Assembly: GCA_045651165.1 (NCBI GenBank)
Contig: JAZRRX010000013.1
Location: 62,001 to 126,000 of the forward strand
DNA: 64,000 nucleotides
From: RGIG4608 sp045651165
GTDB taxonomy: Bacteria > Bacillota > Clostridia > Oscillospirales > CAG-272
Direction of reading: 5' to 3'
Below are positions 43,156 through 50,451 of the stretch, in pieces. Made by a program: the position numbers and the translations under genes. Numbering within the stretch: the first letter of the stretch is position 1; the number at the start of each line of letters is the position of its first letter. The notes beneath the pieces are model-generated. The model made no database searches, had not been told where the DNA came from, and was given only the letters and a program-made list of their open reading frames with translations.

Positions 43156-45612
43156 TTGAAAAAATTTGATATAACCGGAATGAGCTGTGCTGCATGCTCT
43201 GCGCGTGTTGAAAGGGCGGTTTCAACCCTTAACGGAGTTACTGTCTGCTCGGTCAATCTTCTCACCAATTCAATGGAGGTTGACGGCTCGGCTACTGATG
43301 AAGCAATCATCACTGCCGTTGTAAATGCAGGCTACGGCGCAACTCTCCATGGTTCAAAAACACAAAAAGAAAGCCAAAAAACAACAAAAAATAAAGTTAA
43401 CACAGAAATTAGTTCATTAAGAAATCGATTTTTAATATCACTCGGCTTCTTAATCGTGCTTATGTACGTTGCAATGGGGCATCATATGTGGGATTTTCCC
43501 CTCCCCTCTTTTTTAACGGAATCCCCTTTAAGAATAGCGATTTTGCAACTTATACTTTGCATAATCGTTATGATAATAAATCGCAAATTCTTTATTAGCG
43601 GTTTCAAATCTGCCATAAAACTTGCACCCAATATGGATACACTCGTGGCTCTCGGCTCGGGTGCGTCATTCATCTATAGCGTAGCTCTGCTCTTTAAAGT
43701 TTCAAACAATCACGAAATATTGCACGGACTCTATTTTGAATCTGCGGCAATGATTTTGGTGCTCATAACTCTCGGCAAAATGCTCGAGGCAATCGCAAAG
43801 GGTAAAACCACTGACGCACTTGACAAACTCACTTCTCTTGCTCCTGAAAACGCAACTATTATTCGCGATGGCAAGGAAATTTCCATCCCCATAAGTGAGG
43901 TTTGTGTTGGTGATATTTTCATCGTCCGTCCAGGCGAAAGCGTTGCCGTTGACGGAATAGTAATTGAAGGTGAAAGCGCAATCGATGAAAGCGCACTAAC
44001 TGGTGAAAGTATCCCCGTTGACAAAGCAATTGGTGACAGTGTTTATTCTGCGACCATCAACCGTTCAGGCTTTTTAAAATGCCGTGCAACTGAGGTTGGA
44101 GAAGAAACAATGCTATCTCGCATCATAAAAATGGTCGAGGACGCATCCTCAAGCAAAGCTCCGATTGCCAAAATTGCCGACAAGGTATCGGGCATTTTTG
44201 TGCCAACAGTAATTGGCATATCCATCCTTACGTTTATTATTTGGTCAATTTTAGGAAAAGACATTGCATTCTCGCTCACAAGAGCAATTTCGGTGCTTGT
44301 TATCAGTTGCCCCTGTGCTTTGGGACTTGCAACTCCCGTTTCAATTATGGTTGGTAGTGGCGTTGGTGCAAAGAACGGAATTTTGTTCAAAAACGCGACC
44401 TCTCTTGAAGAGGCGGGCAAAATAAAAGTGATAGCACTCGACAAAACGGGCACTATCACACAAGGCGCTCCAAAGGTTACTGACGTAATTTCAGCCGATG
44501 GTGTGAACGAAAACGAGTTTTTAACTATTTCTTATTCCCTTGAAAAGCAAAGCGAACACCCCCTTTCCCACGCGATTTTGCAATATGGTGAAGAAAAGGG
44601 CATCTCTTCCCTCTCAATCTCCGACTTTAGAGCTGTTGCAGGCAACGGACTTGAGGGTGTAATTGATGGTGCAACCATAAGAGGCGGGAATGAGAGATTT
44701 ATCAGCAATTTTGCTACCATTCCCGAAAATCTTAAAGCTAAAGCATCAGCTCTTGCCGAAAACGGCAAAACACCGATGTATTTTAGCAAAAACGATACAA
44801 TTCTCGGCATCATTGCAGTTGCCGACACGATAAAACCCGATGCCAAAGAGGCAATTTCAGAGCTTAAAGCAATGGGCATTAAAACCGTTATGCTCACAGG
44901 TGACAATGAGCGCACCGCCCTGGCAATTTCAAAGCAAGCCGGTGTTGACGAAGTTATCGCAGGAGTGCTTCCCGACGGCAAAGAAAAAGTTATTCAAGAC
45001 CTTAAAAAGCACGGCAAGGTAGCAATGGTCGGTGACGGCATTAACGATGCTCCCGCACTCACCGCTGCTGACACGGGAATTGCAATCGGAAGTGGCACGG
45101 ACATTGCTATTGATAGTGCAAACGTAGTGCTCATTAAGAGCAATATGGCAGATTTGCCTGCCACAATCAAGCTCTCACGCGCAACACTTGGCAACATAAA
45201 ACTCAGTCTTTTCTGGGCATTTTTCTATAATTGCCTTGGTATTCCACTTGCGGCAGGTGTGCTTATTCCCCTTGGAATCACCCTCACTCCAATGATTGGA
45301 GCAGCGGCGATGAGTTTGTCGAGTTTTTGCGTTGTTACCAATGCTCTTAGATTAAATCTTGTTAAAATTTATAAGAAACATAAAGTAAAGGAGTTCAAAC
45401 CCATGATAAAAGTTATTAAAATTGAAGGAATGATGTGCCCACACTGTGAAGCACACGTAAAAAAAGCCCTTGAAGCACTCGAAGGCGTTGAAAATGTAGT
45501 TCCCAGCCACGTTGAGAAAAAAGCTACCCTCACCCTCACCGCCCCCGTTTCTGACGAAACCCTCAAAGCAACAGTCGAAGCGCAAGGATATAAGGTGCTT
45601 GGGGTTGAATAA
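43156..45612 (+). CDS. copA: Copper-translocating P-type ATPase with N- and C-terminal metal-binding domains
   Basis: CopA exports Cu+ at the cost of ATP. The 818-residue protein has an N-terminal HMA domain (GMSCAACSARVE, CxxC at about 11-14), transmembrane helices, the actuator loop LTGES, the metal-site CPC (ISCPCALGLATPV), the phosphorylation site DKTGT and the hinge GDGINDAP. A second HMA domain (GMMCPHCEAHVKKALE) follows the last helix, an unusual position. The start is TTG at 43156, preceded by AAGGTG. A possible internal start precedes the C-terminal domain. No copper regulator gene is adjacent. Confidence 0.93.
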   Translation: MKKFDITGMSCAACSARVERAVSTLNGVTVCSVNLLTNSMEVDGSATDEAIITAVVNAGYGATLHGSKTQKESQKTTKNKVNTEISSLRNRFLISLGFLIVLMYVAMGHHMWDFPLPSFLTESPLRIAILQLILCIIVMIINRKFFISGFKSAIKLAPNMDTLVALGSGASFIYSVALLFKVSNNHEILHGLYFESAAMILVLITLGKMLEAIAKGKTTDALDKLTSLAPENATIIRDGKEISIPISEVCVGDIFIVRPGESVAVDGIVIEGESAIDESALTGESIPVDKAIGDSVYSATINRSGFLKCRATEVGEETMLSRIIKMVEDASSSKAPIAKIADKVSGIFVPTVIGISILTFIIWSILGKDIAFSLTRAISVLVISCPCALGLATPVSIMVGSGVGAKNGILFKNATSLEEAGKIKVIALDKTGTITQGAPKVTDVISADGVNENEFLTISYSLEKQSEHPLSHAILQYGEEKGISSLSISDFRAVAGNGLEGVIDGATIRGGNERFISNFATIPENLKAKASALAENGKTPMYFSKNDTILGIIAVADTIKPDAKEAISELKAMGIKTVMLTGDNERTALAISKQAGVDEVIAGVLPDGKEKVIQDLKKHGKVAMVGDGINDAPALTAADTGIAIGSGTDIAIDSANVVLIKSNMADLPATIKLSRATLGNIKLSLFWAFFYNCLGIPLAAGVLIPLGITLTPMIGAAAMSLSSFCVVTNALRLNLVKIYKKHKVKEFKPMIKVIKIEGMMCPHCEAHVKKALEALEGVENVVPSHVEKKATLTLTAPVSDETLKATVEAQGYKVLGVE
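45403..45612 (+). CDS. Possible separately initiated CopZ-like copper chaperone (in frame inside copA)
   Basis: The last 69 codons of copA encode a complete HMA domain, MIKVIKIEGMMCPHCEAHV onward, with CxxC. AAAGGAG (about 45387-45393) stands 9 bases before the in-frame ATG at 45403, a better initiation site than copA's own TTG. Ribosomes could therefore make a free chaperone from the same mRNA, while full-length CopA carries it as a C-terminal domain. This is inferred from sequence only. Confidence 0.5.
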   Translation: MIKVIKIEGMMCPHCEAHVKKALEALEGVENVVPSHVEKKATLTLTAPVSDETLKATVEAQGYKVLGVE

Positions 45613-45621
45613 TAAAAAAAC

Positions 45622-45656
45622 AAAGCTCGCATCTATAGGATGCGAGCTTTTCTTCT
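45622..45656. terminator. Terminator between copA and the dehydrogenase gene
   Basis: The stem AAAGCTCGCATC/GATGCGAGCTTT has A-rich and T-rich flanks, between convergent genes. Confidence 0.88.
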
Positions 45657-45661
45657 TCAAA

Positions 45662-46426
45662 TTAAAGTGTAGAACCGAAATCAGTTACGATGGACTGACC
45701 TGTGATAGCACGTGACTCATCGGAAGCGAAGAACACGAGCATATTCGCAACGTCATCAGGGAAGCAGGGCTGAACTTTAAGGTCATTGTGCTTCATCATC
45801 TGACCAAAGATATTCATATCCATATTAGCTGCGCTCATACCTGCAACCATGGGTGTAACGATTGTACCAGGGCAAAGTGAATTGCAACGTACATTTGTGC
45901 CTGCAAAACGAAGAGCTGTGTGTCTTGTAAGACCGATAATAGCTGCCTTTGATGCAACATAAGCCGCACCGCCACAACCCATAACGCCTGCAACAGATGC
46001 AACGTTAACGATTGAGCCGTAACCTGTCTTTGCCATTTCCTTAGTAACTTCACGAGTCATGCACATTGTTCCCTTTGTGTTAATGTCGATAACTCTGTCC
46101 ATATCCTCGTCAGATACGCTATCAATTGCCTTAAGACCGCTATCAAGCACGCCTGCATTATTGATAAGAATATCAATTTTTCCAAATTTAGCCATAGTTT
46201 CTGCAACTACTCTTACTGCATCCTCGGGCTTTGAAATATCGGAGCAAATGGGAAGAACCTCGCCACCAAGCTCACGAATTTTTGCAGCGACTTCTTCAAG
46301 CTGCGCCTCACGGCGAGCAGTAATAACTACCTTTGCGCCTTCTTTAACAAACTTTTCTGCAGTTGCTGCACCAACACCGGAGTTTCCGCCTGTAATAATG
46401 GCAACTTTTCCTTCTAAACGATTCAT
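45662..46426 (-). CDS. Short-chain dehydrogenase/reductase
   Basis: This 254-residue SDR has GGNSGVGAATAEKF (cofactor loop), NNAGVL, the catalytic Ser in VNVASVAG, and YVASK. The Arg-containing TARREAQ after the second strand suggests NADP(H), not proven. FabG-like and sugar or bile-acid dehydrogenases are all possible; the substrate is unknown. GGAGG fits the ATG at 46426 (a TTG upstream in frame is rejected). Its promoter is overlapped by a Rex-like palindrome, so its expression is probably redox-controlled. Confidence 0.85.
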   Translation of the reverse strand: MNRLEGKVAIITGGNSGVGAATAEKFVKEGAKVVITARREAQLEEVAAKIRELGGEVLPICSDISKPEDAVRVVAETMAKFGKIDILINNAGVLDSGLKAIDSVSDEDMDRVIDINTKGTMCMTREVTKEMAKTGYGSIVNVASVAGVMGCGGAAYVASKAAIIGLTRHTALRFAGTNVRCNSLCPGTIVTPMVAGMSAANMDMNIFGQMMKHNDLKVQPCFPDDVANMLVFFASDESRAITGQSIVTDFGSTL

Positions 46427-46456
46427 TTTTATATCCTCCAAAATTTAATTTTTATA

Positions 46457-46480
46457 ACATTGTGAATTATATCACAATGT
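46457..46480. promoter_or_regulatory. Rex-like operator over the dehydrogenase promoter
   Basis: The perfect 9-base arms ACATTGTGA and TCACAATGT are separated by ATTATA, the reverse of the minus-strand -10 box. The core TTGTGA-6-TCACAA matches the redox repressor Rex site (TTGTGAANNNNTTCACAA) at all but one symmetric position. Confidence 0.65.
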
Positions 46481-46494
46481 ATTAGTAATGTCAA
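46466..46494 (-). promoter_or_regulatory. Promoter of the dehydrogenase gene
   Basis: On the minus strand, TTGACA (46489-46494) and TATAAT (46466-46471) are separated by 17 bases; both boxes are perfect. The palindromic operator covers the -10 box and part of the spacer. Confidence 0.87.
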
Positions 46495-46530
46495 TAGTTA
46501 GTTGATAAATCAAATTTTATCACTCAACAC

Positions 46531-46560
46531 AAAACCCACTCGCCTTTGCGAGTGGGTTAA
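46531..46560 (-). terminator. Terminator after the AAA-CYTH gene
   Basis: The stem AACCCACTCGC/GCGAGTGGGTT with a short loop and a TTTTG tail on the minus strand. Confidence 0.85.
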
Positions 46561-46568
46561 AATATTTG

Positions 46569-47654
46569 TTAAATTTTTGCAAGTGTGAGGTTCTTATATG
46601 CCTCATCCTCGGTAACTTCTGTTACCACGTTCACAAAATCGGGGAAAATGATTTCTGCGTTATCATCACCTTGCTCTATCTCAATAATCGCCTTATCGTT
46701 CCAGAATGGGTAAACGTCAATTTCAAAATACTGATTTTTATATGTCAAGCAATATCTTGTCTTTCTAATAGGACGGCAAGAGGGGTCTGCATCCATAAGA
46801 AGACGAATGTACTCGTTCTTTGAAAGACGGCGTTCAAGACGAATTCTCTGATTACCAGCACCATTTCTCTTTTTTGTTTGGAAATAAACATAATTTCCAT
46901 CAACGCCTCTTTGACGAACGCGGTTCTCTTCACCCTCGGGAGCAACGAGATAAGTCTGGCTAATCTCAACTCTTTGACAGTTGGGCAAGCTTTCAAGATA
47001 AGCAACATCGGGATAATCGATAAGAAATCTTCTCTTAATATCTCTGGGCGCTTCTTCACCTAAGAATGATGTCATCTCGTCAAGCAAATGCTTCATCTTG
47101 TATTCAAAATCAGCATCATTATCAATGATTTTAAGGTGGGGATGTCCCGTCCAAGATGCAATAAGCTTATCGTCAAGCGCACTTGCCTGCTCTACAGTTT
47201 CAGTTCTTGCGCCATTATTTTCAAGTGTATAGAATTCCTCAGCTCCCTTAGCACAAGTTACAAGGTGGAAAATAGCATCATAGCTATCACGAAGTTCAAC
47301 TTCGTTATGTCCGACAATGTCAAGCACCTTATCAAAGTCTTCCTGTGTCATATAAGCCTTATTGTCAAGCGCACCGCGGTCGCAAACAAGCAAAATCTTT
47401 TCAACGGGCATAGTCAAAGCCCCCTGAGTAAAAATTCTCTCTTTTTCAAGTTGAAGTTGCATCTGACAAACCTGATATTCAACGTTTGTTCCGCAAGTCC
47501 AAGGAGCAACACCACCTGTGATAAGTTCAGTTGCAGTTTCGGGTACGAAAAGCACAGTATAACCAAGCTTTGTGAAAACACCCTGTATTCTGTTCATCGC
47601 GGTGGTTTTACCAGCACACGGACCACCCGTGATAACTATCTTTTTGATTTCCAT
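46569..47654 (-). CDS. AAA-type nucleotide-binding protein fused to a CYTH-like domain
   Basis: This 361-residue protein has two parts. The N-terminal half (1-180) is a P-loop kinase-like AAA_28 domain: Walker A GGPCAGKTTA (10-19), LLVCDRGALDNKAYM as Walker B, and AIFHLVTCAKG. The C-terminal half (about 190-350) has the order of a CYTH/triphosphate-tunnel domain: RRFLIDYPD, VEISQTYL, RVRQRG, QTKKR, RIRLERRL, RKTRYCL, EIDVYPFWNDKAIIEIE. Such fusions are uncharacterised; phosphorylation or triphosphate hydrolysis of a small molecule is possible. It is a single gene. Confidence 0.82.
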   Translation of the reverse strand: MEIKKIVITGGPCAGKTTAMNRIQGVFTKLGYTVLFVPETATELITGGVAPWTCGTNVEYQVCQMQLQLEKERIFTQGALTMPVEKILLVCDRGALDNKAYMTQEDFDKVLDIVGHNEVELRDSYDAIFHLVTCAKGAEEFYTLENNGARTETVEQASALDDKLIASWTGHPHLKIIDNDADFEYKMKHLLDEMTSFLGEEAPRDIKRRFLIDYPDVAYLESLPNCQRVEISQTYLVAPEGEENRVRQRGVDGNYVYFQTKKRNGAGNQRIRLERRLSKNEYIRLLMDADPSCRPIRKTRYCLTYKNQYFEIDVYPFWNDKAIIEIEQGDDNAEIIFPDFVNVVTEVTEDEAYKNLTLAKI

Positions 47655-47925
47655 TGTTTTTCTCCAAATAGATTATTAGAAAGGCAGAAGCCAATACATA
47701 AGTATTATACTATATTCCGATAAGATTTGCAAGGGATATTTGATAAATTATGTATCATAAAGATTACCCATAATATTATCGCAGGGCACTGAATTGCTGC
47801 CACCGTTATATAAAAAAGAGTGGAACACGAAATCCCACCCTGATTTTATTAAATTTGAGAAAAATTTATATACCACCCGATAAATTGGAATTTGTTTTAT
47901 TTTGTAAAACCTAATTAAGCGTCTT

Positions 47926-48495
47926 TTACTTGATTTTATTTTTTGCTTTAGCACTCAAATAAAAACATCTAATAAAAAACACAAGTAGTGGCAATATCAT
48001 AAATGCCAATGACGAAAAATAAACAACTATTGAGTTTATAGTATTGATAACAACATCTCCATGCGATAATCTACCACCAATTAAAACATGAATTTCTTCG
48101 GTTTGTACTTGAGGAATTAACATCATAACAAAAATATTTAATACTATTGTGGCACCAATCAAATAAAGTAACAAACTTGCAATTGTAATTTTGCTTCTGT
48201 TTTCAACTTTAATGTACCCATTTATATCTTTTGTTCTTTCTTTTGGAATCAACATCTTTCTCAAAAAAGGATTGGTAATATTCACATACTTAGCTCCATT
48301 ACTTGCTTCCTTGTTGTTGTAGTGCGATTGTTCATATGTAGTTGCAAAACCAAAAAATAGATAAAATATAGTTTGTGGCAAAATTTTAATAATCATTTCA
48401 AGATGTGATAGAGCGGGGATATATGAAATTACTATACTTATCGCAATTAAAGAAAATAATACAAATAATAATATGACGAAACTCTTTTTTGACAT
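47926..48495 (-). CDS. Four-helix membrane protein of unknown function
   Basis: This 189-residue protein has hydrophobic helices at about 5-28, 35-53, 102-125 and 150-178, and a charged cytosolic loop in the middle (LIPKERTKDINGYIKVENRSKI). No family is recognised. AAAGGGG precedes the ATG. The 270 bases beyond its 3' end hold no gene that I can support, only a fragment resembling a repeat-element end (47878-47893). Confidence 0.65.
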   Translation of the reverse strand: MSKKSFVILLFVLFSLIAISIVISYIPALSHLEMIIKILPQTIFYLFFGFATTYEQSHYNNKEASNGAKYVNITNPFLRKMLIPKERTKDINGYIKVENRSKITIASLLLYLIGATIVLNIFVMMLIPQVQTEEIHVLIGGRLSHGDVVINTINSIVVYFSSLAFMILPLLVFFIRCFYLSAKAKNKIK

Positions 48496-48618
48496 TATAT
48501 ACCCCTTTCTTTCACTTATATCTAATATTTCGAATAAAAAATATTATTTGGCATATTATATCATAATTTTGTATATATATCAAGGCTTTTAAACTATGAA
48601 TTTTAAATTTCGGCACTG

Positions 48619-48639
48619 TGGCGGAGAGAGAGGGATTCG
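48619..48639 (-). pseudogene. Detached copy of tRNA-Ser 3' end (fragment 1)
   Basis: Reading minus strand, the last 21 bases of tRNA-Ser (T-loop end, acceptor strand and CCA) are repeated exactly. No tRNA body is attached. Beside it are a perfect 16-base inverted repeat (48645-48660 with 48680-48695) and a hairpin with a T-run. Confidence 0.75.
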
Positions 48640-48805
48640 TTCTTGAATTTTGCAAAACATTTCGAACGGTTTATATGTCATGTTTTGCAAAATTCTTCGG
48701 TCACCGTTCAAAAACAGCGCACTGTGCTGTTTTTTCACTGCGTTCGAATCCCATTGTATTCTCTGACAAAACGAAAAAAGCACCCCAAAGGGTGCTTTTC
48801 CGTTT

Positions 48806-48825
48806 TGGCGGAGAGAGAGGGATTC
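48806..48825 (-). pseudogene. Detached copy of tRNA-Ser 3' end (fragment 2)
   Basis: Twenty bases identical to the tRNA-Ser 3' end, again without a tRNA body, followed on the minus strand by a terminator hairpin (AAGCACCC/GGGTGCTT, about 48777-48800), as if a tRNA gene had been replaced upstream of its own 3' end. Confidence 0.75.
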
Positions 48826-49026
48826 CCCCACTCGAAAATATAGTCGTCTCGGCTATACGCTAAAGCATATACCCGACACTCCTTATTTTCTCCCTTCTCG
48901 TTCTCCCTTTTTCTGCCACCGGCAGCGGTCGAACTCGAAGCCCCTCACGGTACCCGTTCCTTCGGGTTCGAGCACTCGAACGCAGGCACAAACAAAAAAC
49001 CCACCCGATTGGGTGGGTTTTGTTTG

Positions 49027-49118
49027 TGGCGGAGAGAGAGGGATTCGAACCCTCGGAACGGTATTAGCGTTCACACGATTTCCAATCGTGCGCCTTAGAC
49101 CAGCTCAGCCATCTCTCC
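49027..49118 (-). tRNA. tRNA-Ser (GGA anticodon)
   Basis: The acceptor stem GGAGAGA/TCTCTCC with discriminator G and encoded CCA, anticodon loop ATTGGAAAT with anticodon GGA, a long variable arm as required for Ser, and T arm GGGTTCGAATCCC. A terminator follows at about 48985-49012 on the minus strand. Confidence 0.96.
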
Positions 49119-49135
49119 ATCTGCTCGACTGTTAT

Positions 49136-49163
49136 ATTATATCATAAAAATCCAAAAAATCAA
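49136..49163 (-). promoter_or_regulatory. Promoter of tRNA-Ser
   Basis: On the minus strand, TTGATT (49158-49163) and TATAAT (49136-49141) are separated by 16 bases. Confidence 0.7.
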
Positions 49164-49247
49164 GACCTTTTTTGAAATTTTTTCTCATTTTTAAGTATAT
49201 TTTCAAAAAATAATTCAAAAAACTTAAAAATATTTTTGCAAAAGGTA

Positions 49248-49276
49248 TTGACATTTCACTTTCACTATGCTATAAT
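49248..49276 (+). promoter_or_regulatory. Promoter of the tRNA-Thr/tRNA-Tyr unit
   Basis: TTGACA (49248-49253) and TATAAT (49271-49276) are separated by 17 bases; both boxes are perfect, 24 bases before tRNA-Thr. Confidence 0.88.
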
Positions 49277-49299
49277 ATCAACGTTCCGTAAAAATGCAC

Positions 49300-49374
49300 G
49301 CTGGTGTGGCTCAATGGCAGAGCAGCTGATTTGTAATCAGCAGGTTGTTGGTTCGACTCCGATCACCAGCTCCA
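49300..49374 (+). tRNA. tRNA-Thr (TGT anticodon)
   Basis: The acceptor GCTGGTG/CACCAGC, anticodon arm CTGAT-TTGTAAT-CAG with anticodon TGT, T arm with GGTTCGACTCC, and encoded CCA. It is the first of two tRNAs transcribed together. Confidence 0.95.
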
Positions 49375-49381
49375 TTTTTTT

Positions 49382-49466
49382 GGGGGATTTCCCGAGCGGC
49401 CAAAGGGGGCAGACTGTAAATCTGTTGTCACTGACTTCGGTGGTCCGAATCCACCATCCCCCACCA
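49382..49466 (+). tRNA. tRNA-Tyr (GTA anticodon)
   Basis: The acceptor GGGGGAT/ATCCCCC, anticodon GTA in CAGACTGTAAATCTG, the long variable arm typical of bacterial tRNA-Tyr, T arm GGTGGTCCGAATCCACC and encoded CCA. It lies 7 bases after tRNA-Thr. Confidence 0.95.
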
Positions 49467-49469
49467 GAG

Positions 49470-49500
49470 AAAGCACTTGCTTTTGCAAGTGCTTTTTCAC
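49470..49500 (+). terminator. Terminator after tRNA-Tyr
   Basis: The stem AAAGCACTTGC/GCAAGTGCTTT with a TTTT loop is followed by Ts. Confidence 0.88.
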
Positions 49501-49611
49501 GGACATTAATATTGCATGTGTGAGTTTTTTCATAAATCCTTTTTTCATAGTTTTCCAACAAAAGACCGACCCTCTGGGTTGGTCTTTTGTTTTTGTTTTT
49601 TTATTTAATCT

Positions 49612-49645
49612 AAAAAAGAGACCCTTTGTCAAGGTCTCTTTTTTC
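49612..49645 (-). terminator. Terminator after the repeat-containing exported protein gene
   Basis: The stem AAAGAGACCTT/AAGGTCTCTTT is followed on the minus strand by Ts. A further hairpin (AAAGACC...GGTCTTTT) lies at about 49560-49590. Confidence 0.8.
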
Positions 49646-49652
49646 TTATTGA

Positions 49653-50210
49653 TTACATTATAAACATTGCACCAACAACCAAACCAGTAATAGCTTCAAC
49701 CAAGCTAATAAGAGCGCTTGAAATTGTGATTACTGCAGCCATAGCAACAAATACAACAACCAATACTGCAACAAGGAAAGGCACAATAAGAATTGCCAAA
49801 ACACCAATAATTGCAGTTGCTATATTTTTGTATGTTTCATTGCTAGTAATAAAGTTGAAAACATCCTCAATCAAACCAAAAATTTCATCCTTGAGTTTGC
49901 CCACCAAACCCATAAGTTCTTCTGATGCACTGAGATCTTCTTCATCTTCTGTAGTACCTTCGTTTTCAGGAGGGGTTTGTTCTCCACTATCTTCGGTGCC
50001 TTCGTTTTCAGGAGGGGTTTGTTCTCCACCCTCTTCGGTGCCTTCGTTTTCAGGAGGAGTTTGTTCTCCACCCTCGCCTTCACCTTCAGGAAGTGTTTCT
50101 TCTGTACCAGTAGATACATCTTCGCCCTCAGCAAAAACAAGCATTGTATTTGCTGCAAACACAGTAAATACAAGCACAAATGCCATCAATATAAATATCA
50201 AACGTTTCAT
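49653..50210 (-). CDS. Exported protein with tandem Pro/Glu repeats and C-terminal hydrophobic segments
   Basis: This 185-residue protein has an N-terminal signal peptide (about 1-28), an acidic low-complexity region with three 14-residue repeats of GGEQTPPENEGTEE type (about 47-88), then a segment FNFITSNETYKNIA and two long hydrophobic stretches (about 115-185). It looks like a membrane protein with an extended acidic extracellular spacer. No family is recognised. AAAGGAG precedes the ATG. Confidence 0.7.
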   Translation of the reverse strand: MKRLIFILMAFVLVFTVFAANTMLVFAEGEDVSTGTEETLPEGEGEGGEQTPPENEGTEEGGEQTPPENEGTEDSGEQTPPENEGTTEDEEDLSASEELMGLVGKLKDEIFGLIEDVFNFITSNETYKNIATAIIGVLAILIVPFLVAVLVVVFVAMAAVITISSALISLVEAITGLVVGAMFIM

Positions 50211-50381
50211 ATATTTCTCCTTTGAAACTTAAATGTCCTTTTATATATAAATTTTACCTTATTTACCTCAATTTGTCAAGATGTTAATTAGATATTATAC
50301 AATTCTATTACTATTTGATTATTTTTTTATCATTTTTCTTTCATTTTTGTGATTTTTTTGTCAAAAGTGCATATATTTCTA

Positions 50382-50410
50382 TTGATTTTATCACAAAAAT
50401 ATGATACAAT
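50382..50410 (+). promoter_or_regulatory. Promoter of the MgtC-family gene
   Basis: TTGATT (50382-50387) and TACAAT (50405-50410) are separated by 17 bases. Confidence 0.68.
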
Positions 50411-50451
50411 GTGATACTAAATATTCTTTTAATAAATTTTGGGAGGTAAAT

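Noticed and set aside
46503..46521. Another copy of the palindromic-element end (GATAAATCAAATTTTAT)
   Set aside because: The match is loose and the region is AT-rich, so it may be chance.
47748..47954. 68-codon ORF on the minus strand
   Set aside because: It overlaps the end of the membrane protein gene at 47926, has no ribosome binding site, and its composition is that of AT-rich intergenic DNA with a repeat-end fragment.
48883..49074. 63-codon ORF running into tRNA-Ser
   Set aside because: The frame is produced by the tRNA gene and its GC-rich flank (it reads RVRIPLSPPQ, a typical tRNA artefact).
49236..49523. 95-codon ORF across tRNA-Thr and tRNA-Tyr
   Set aside because: It lies entirely over two well-supported tRNA genes.
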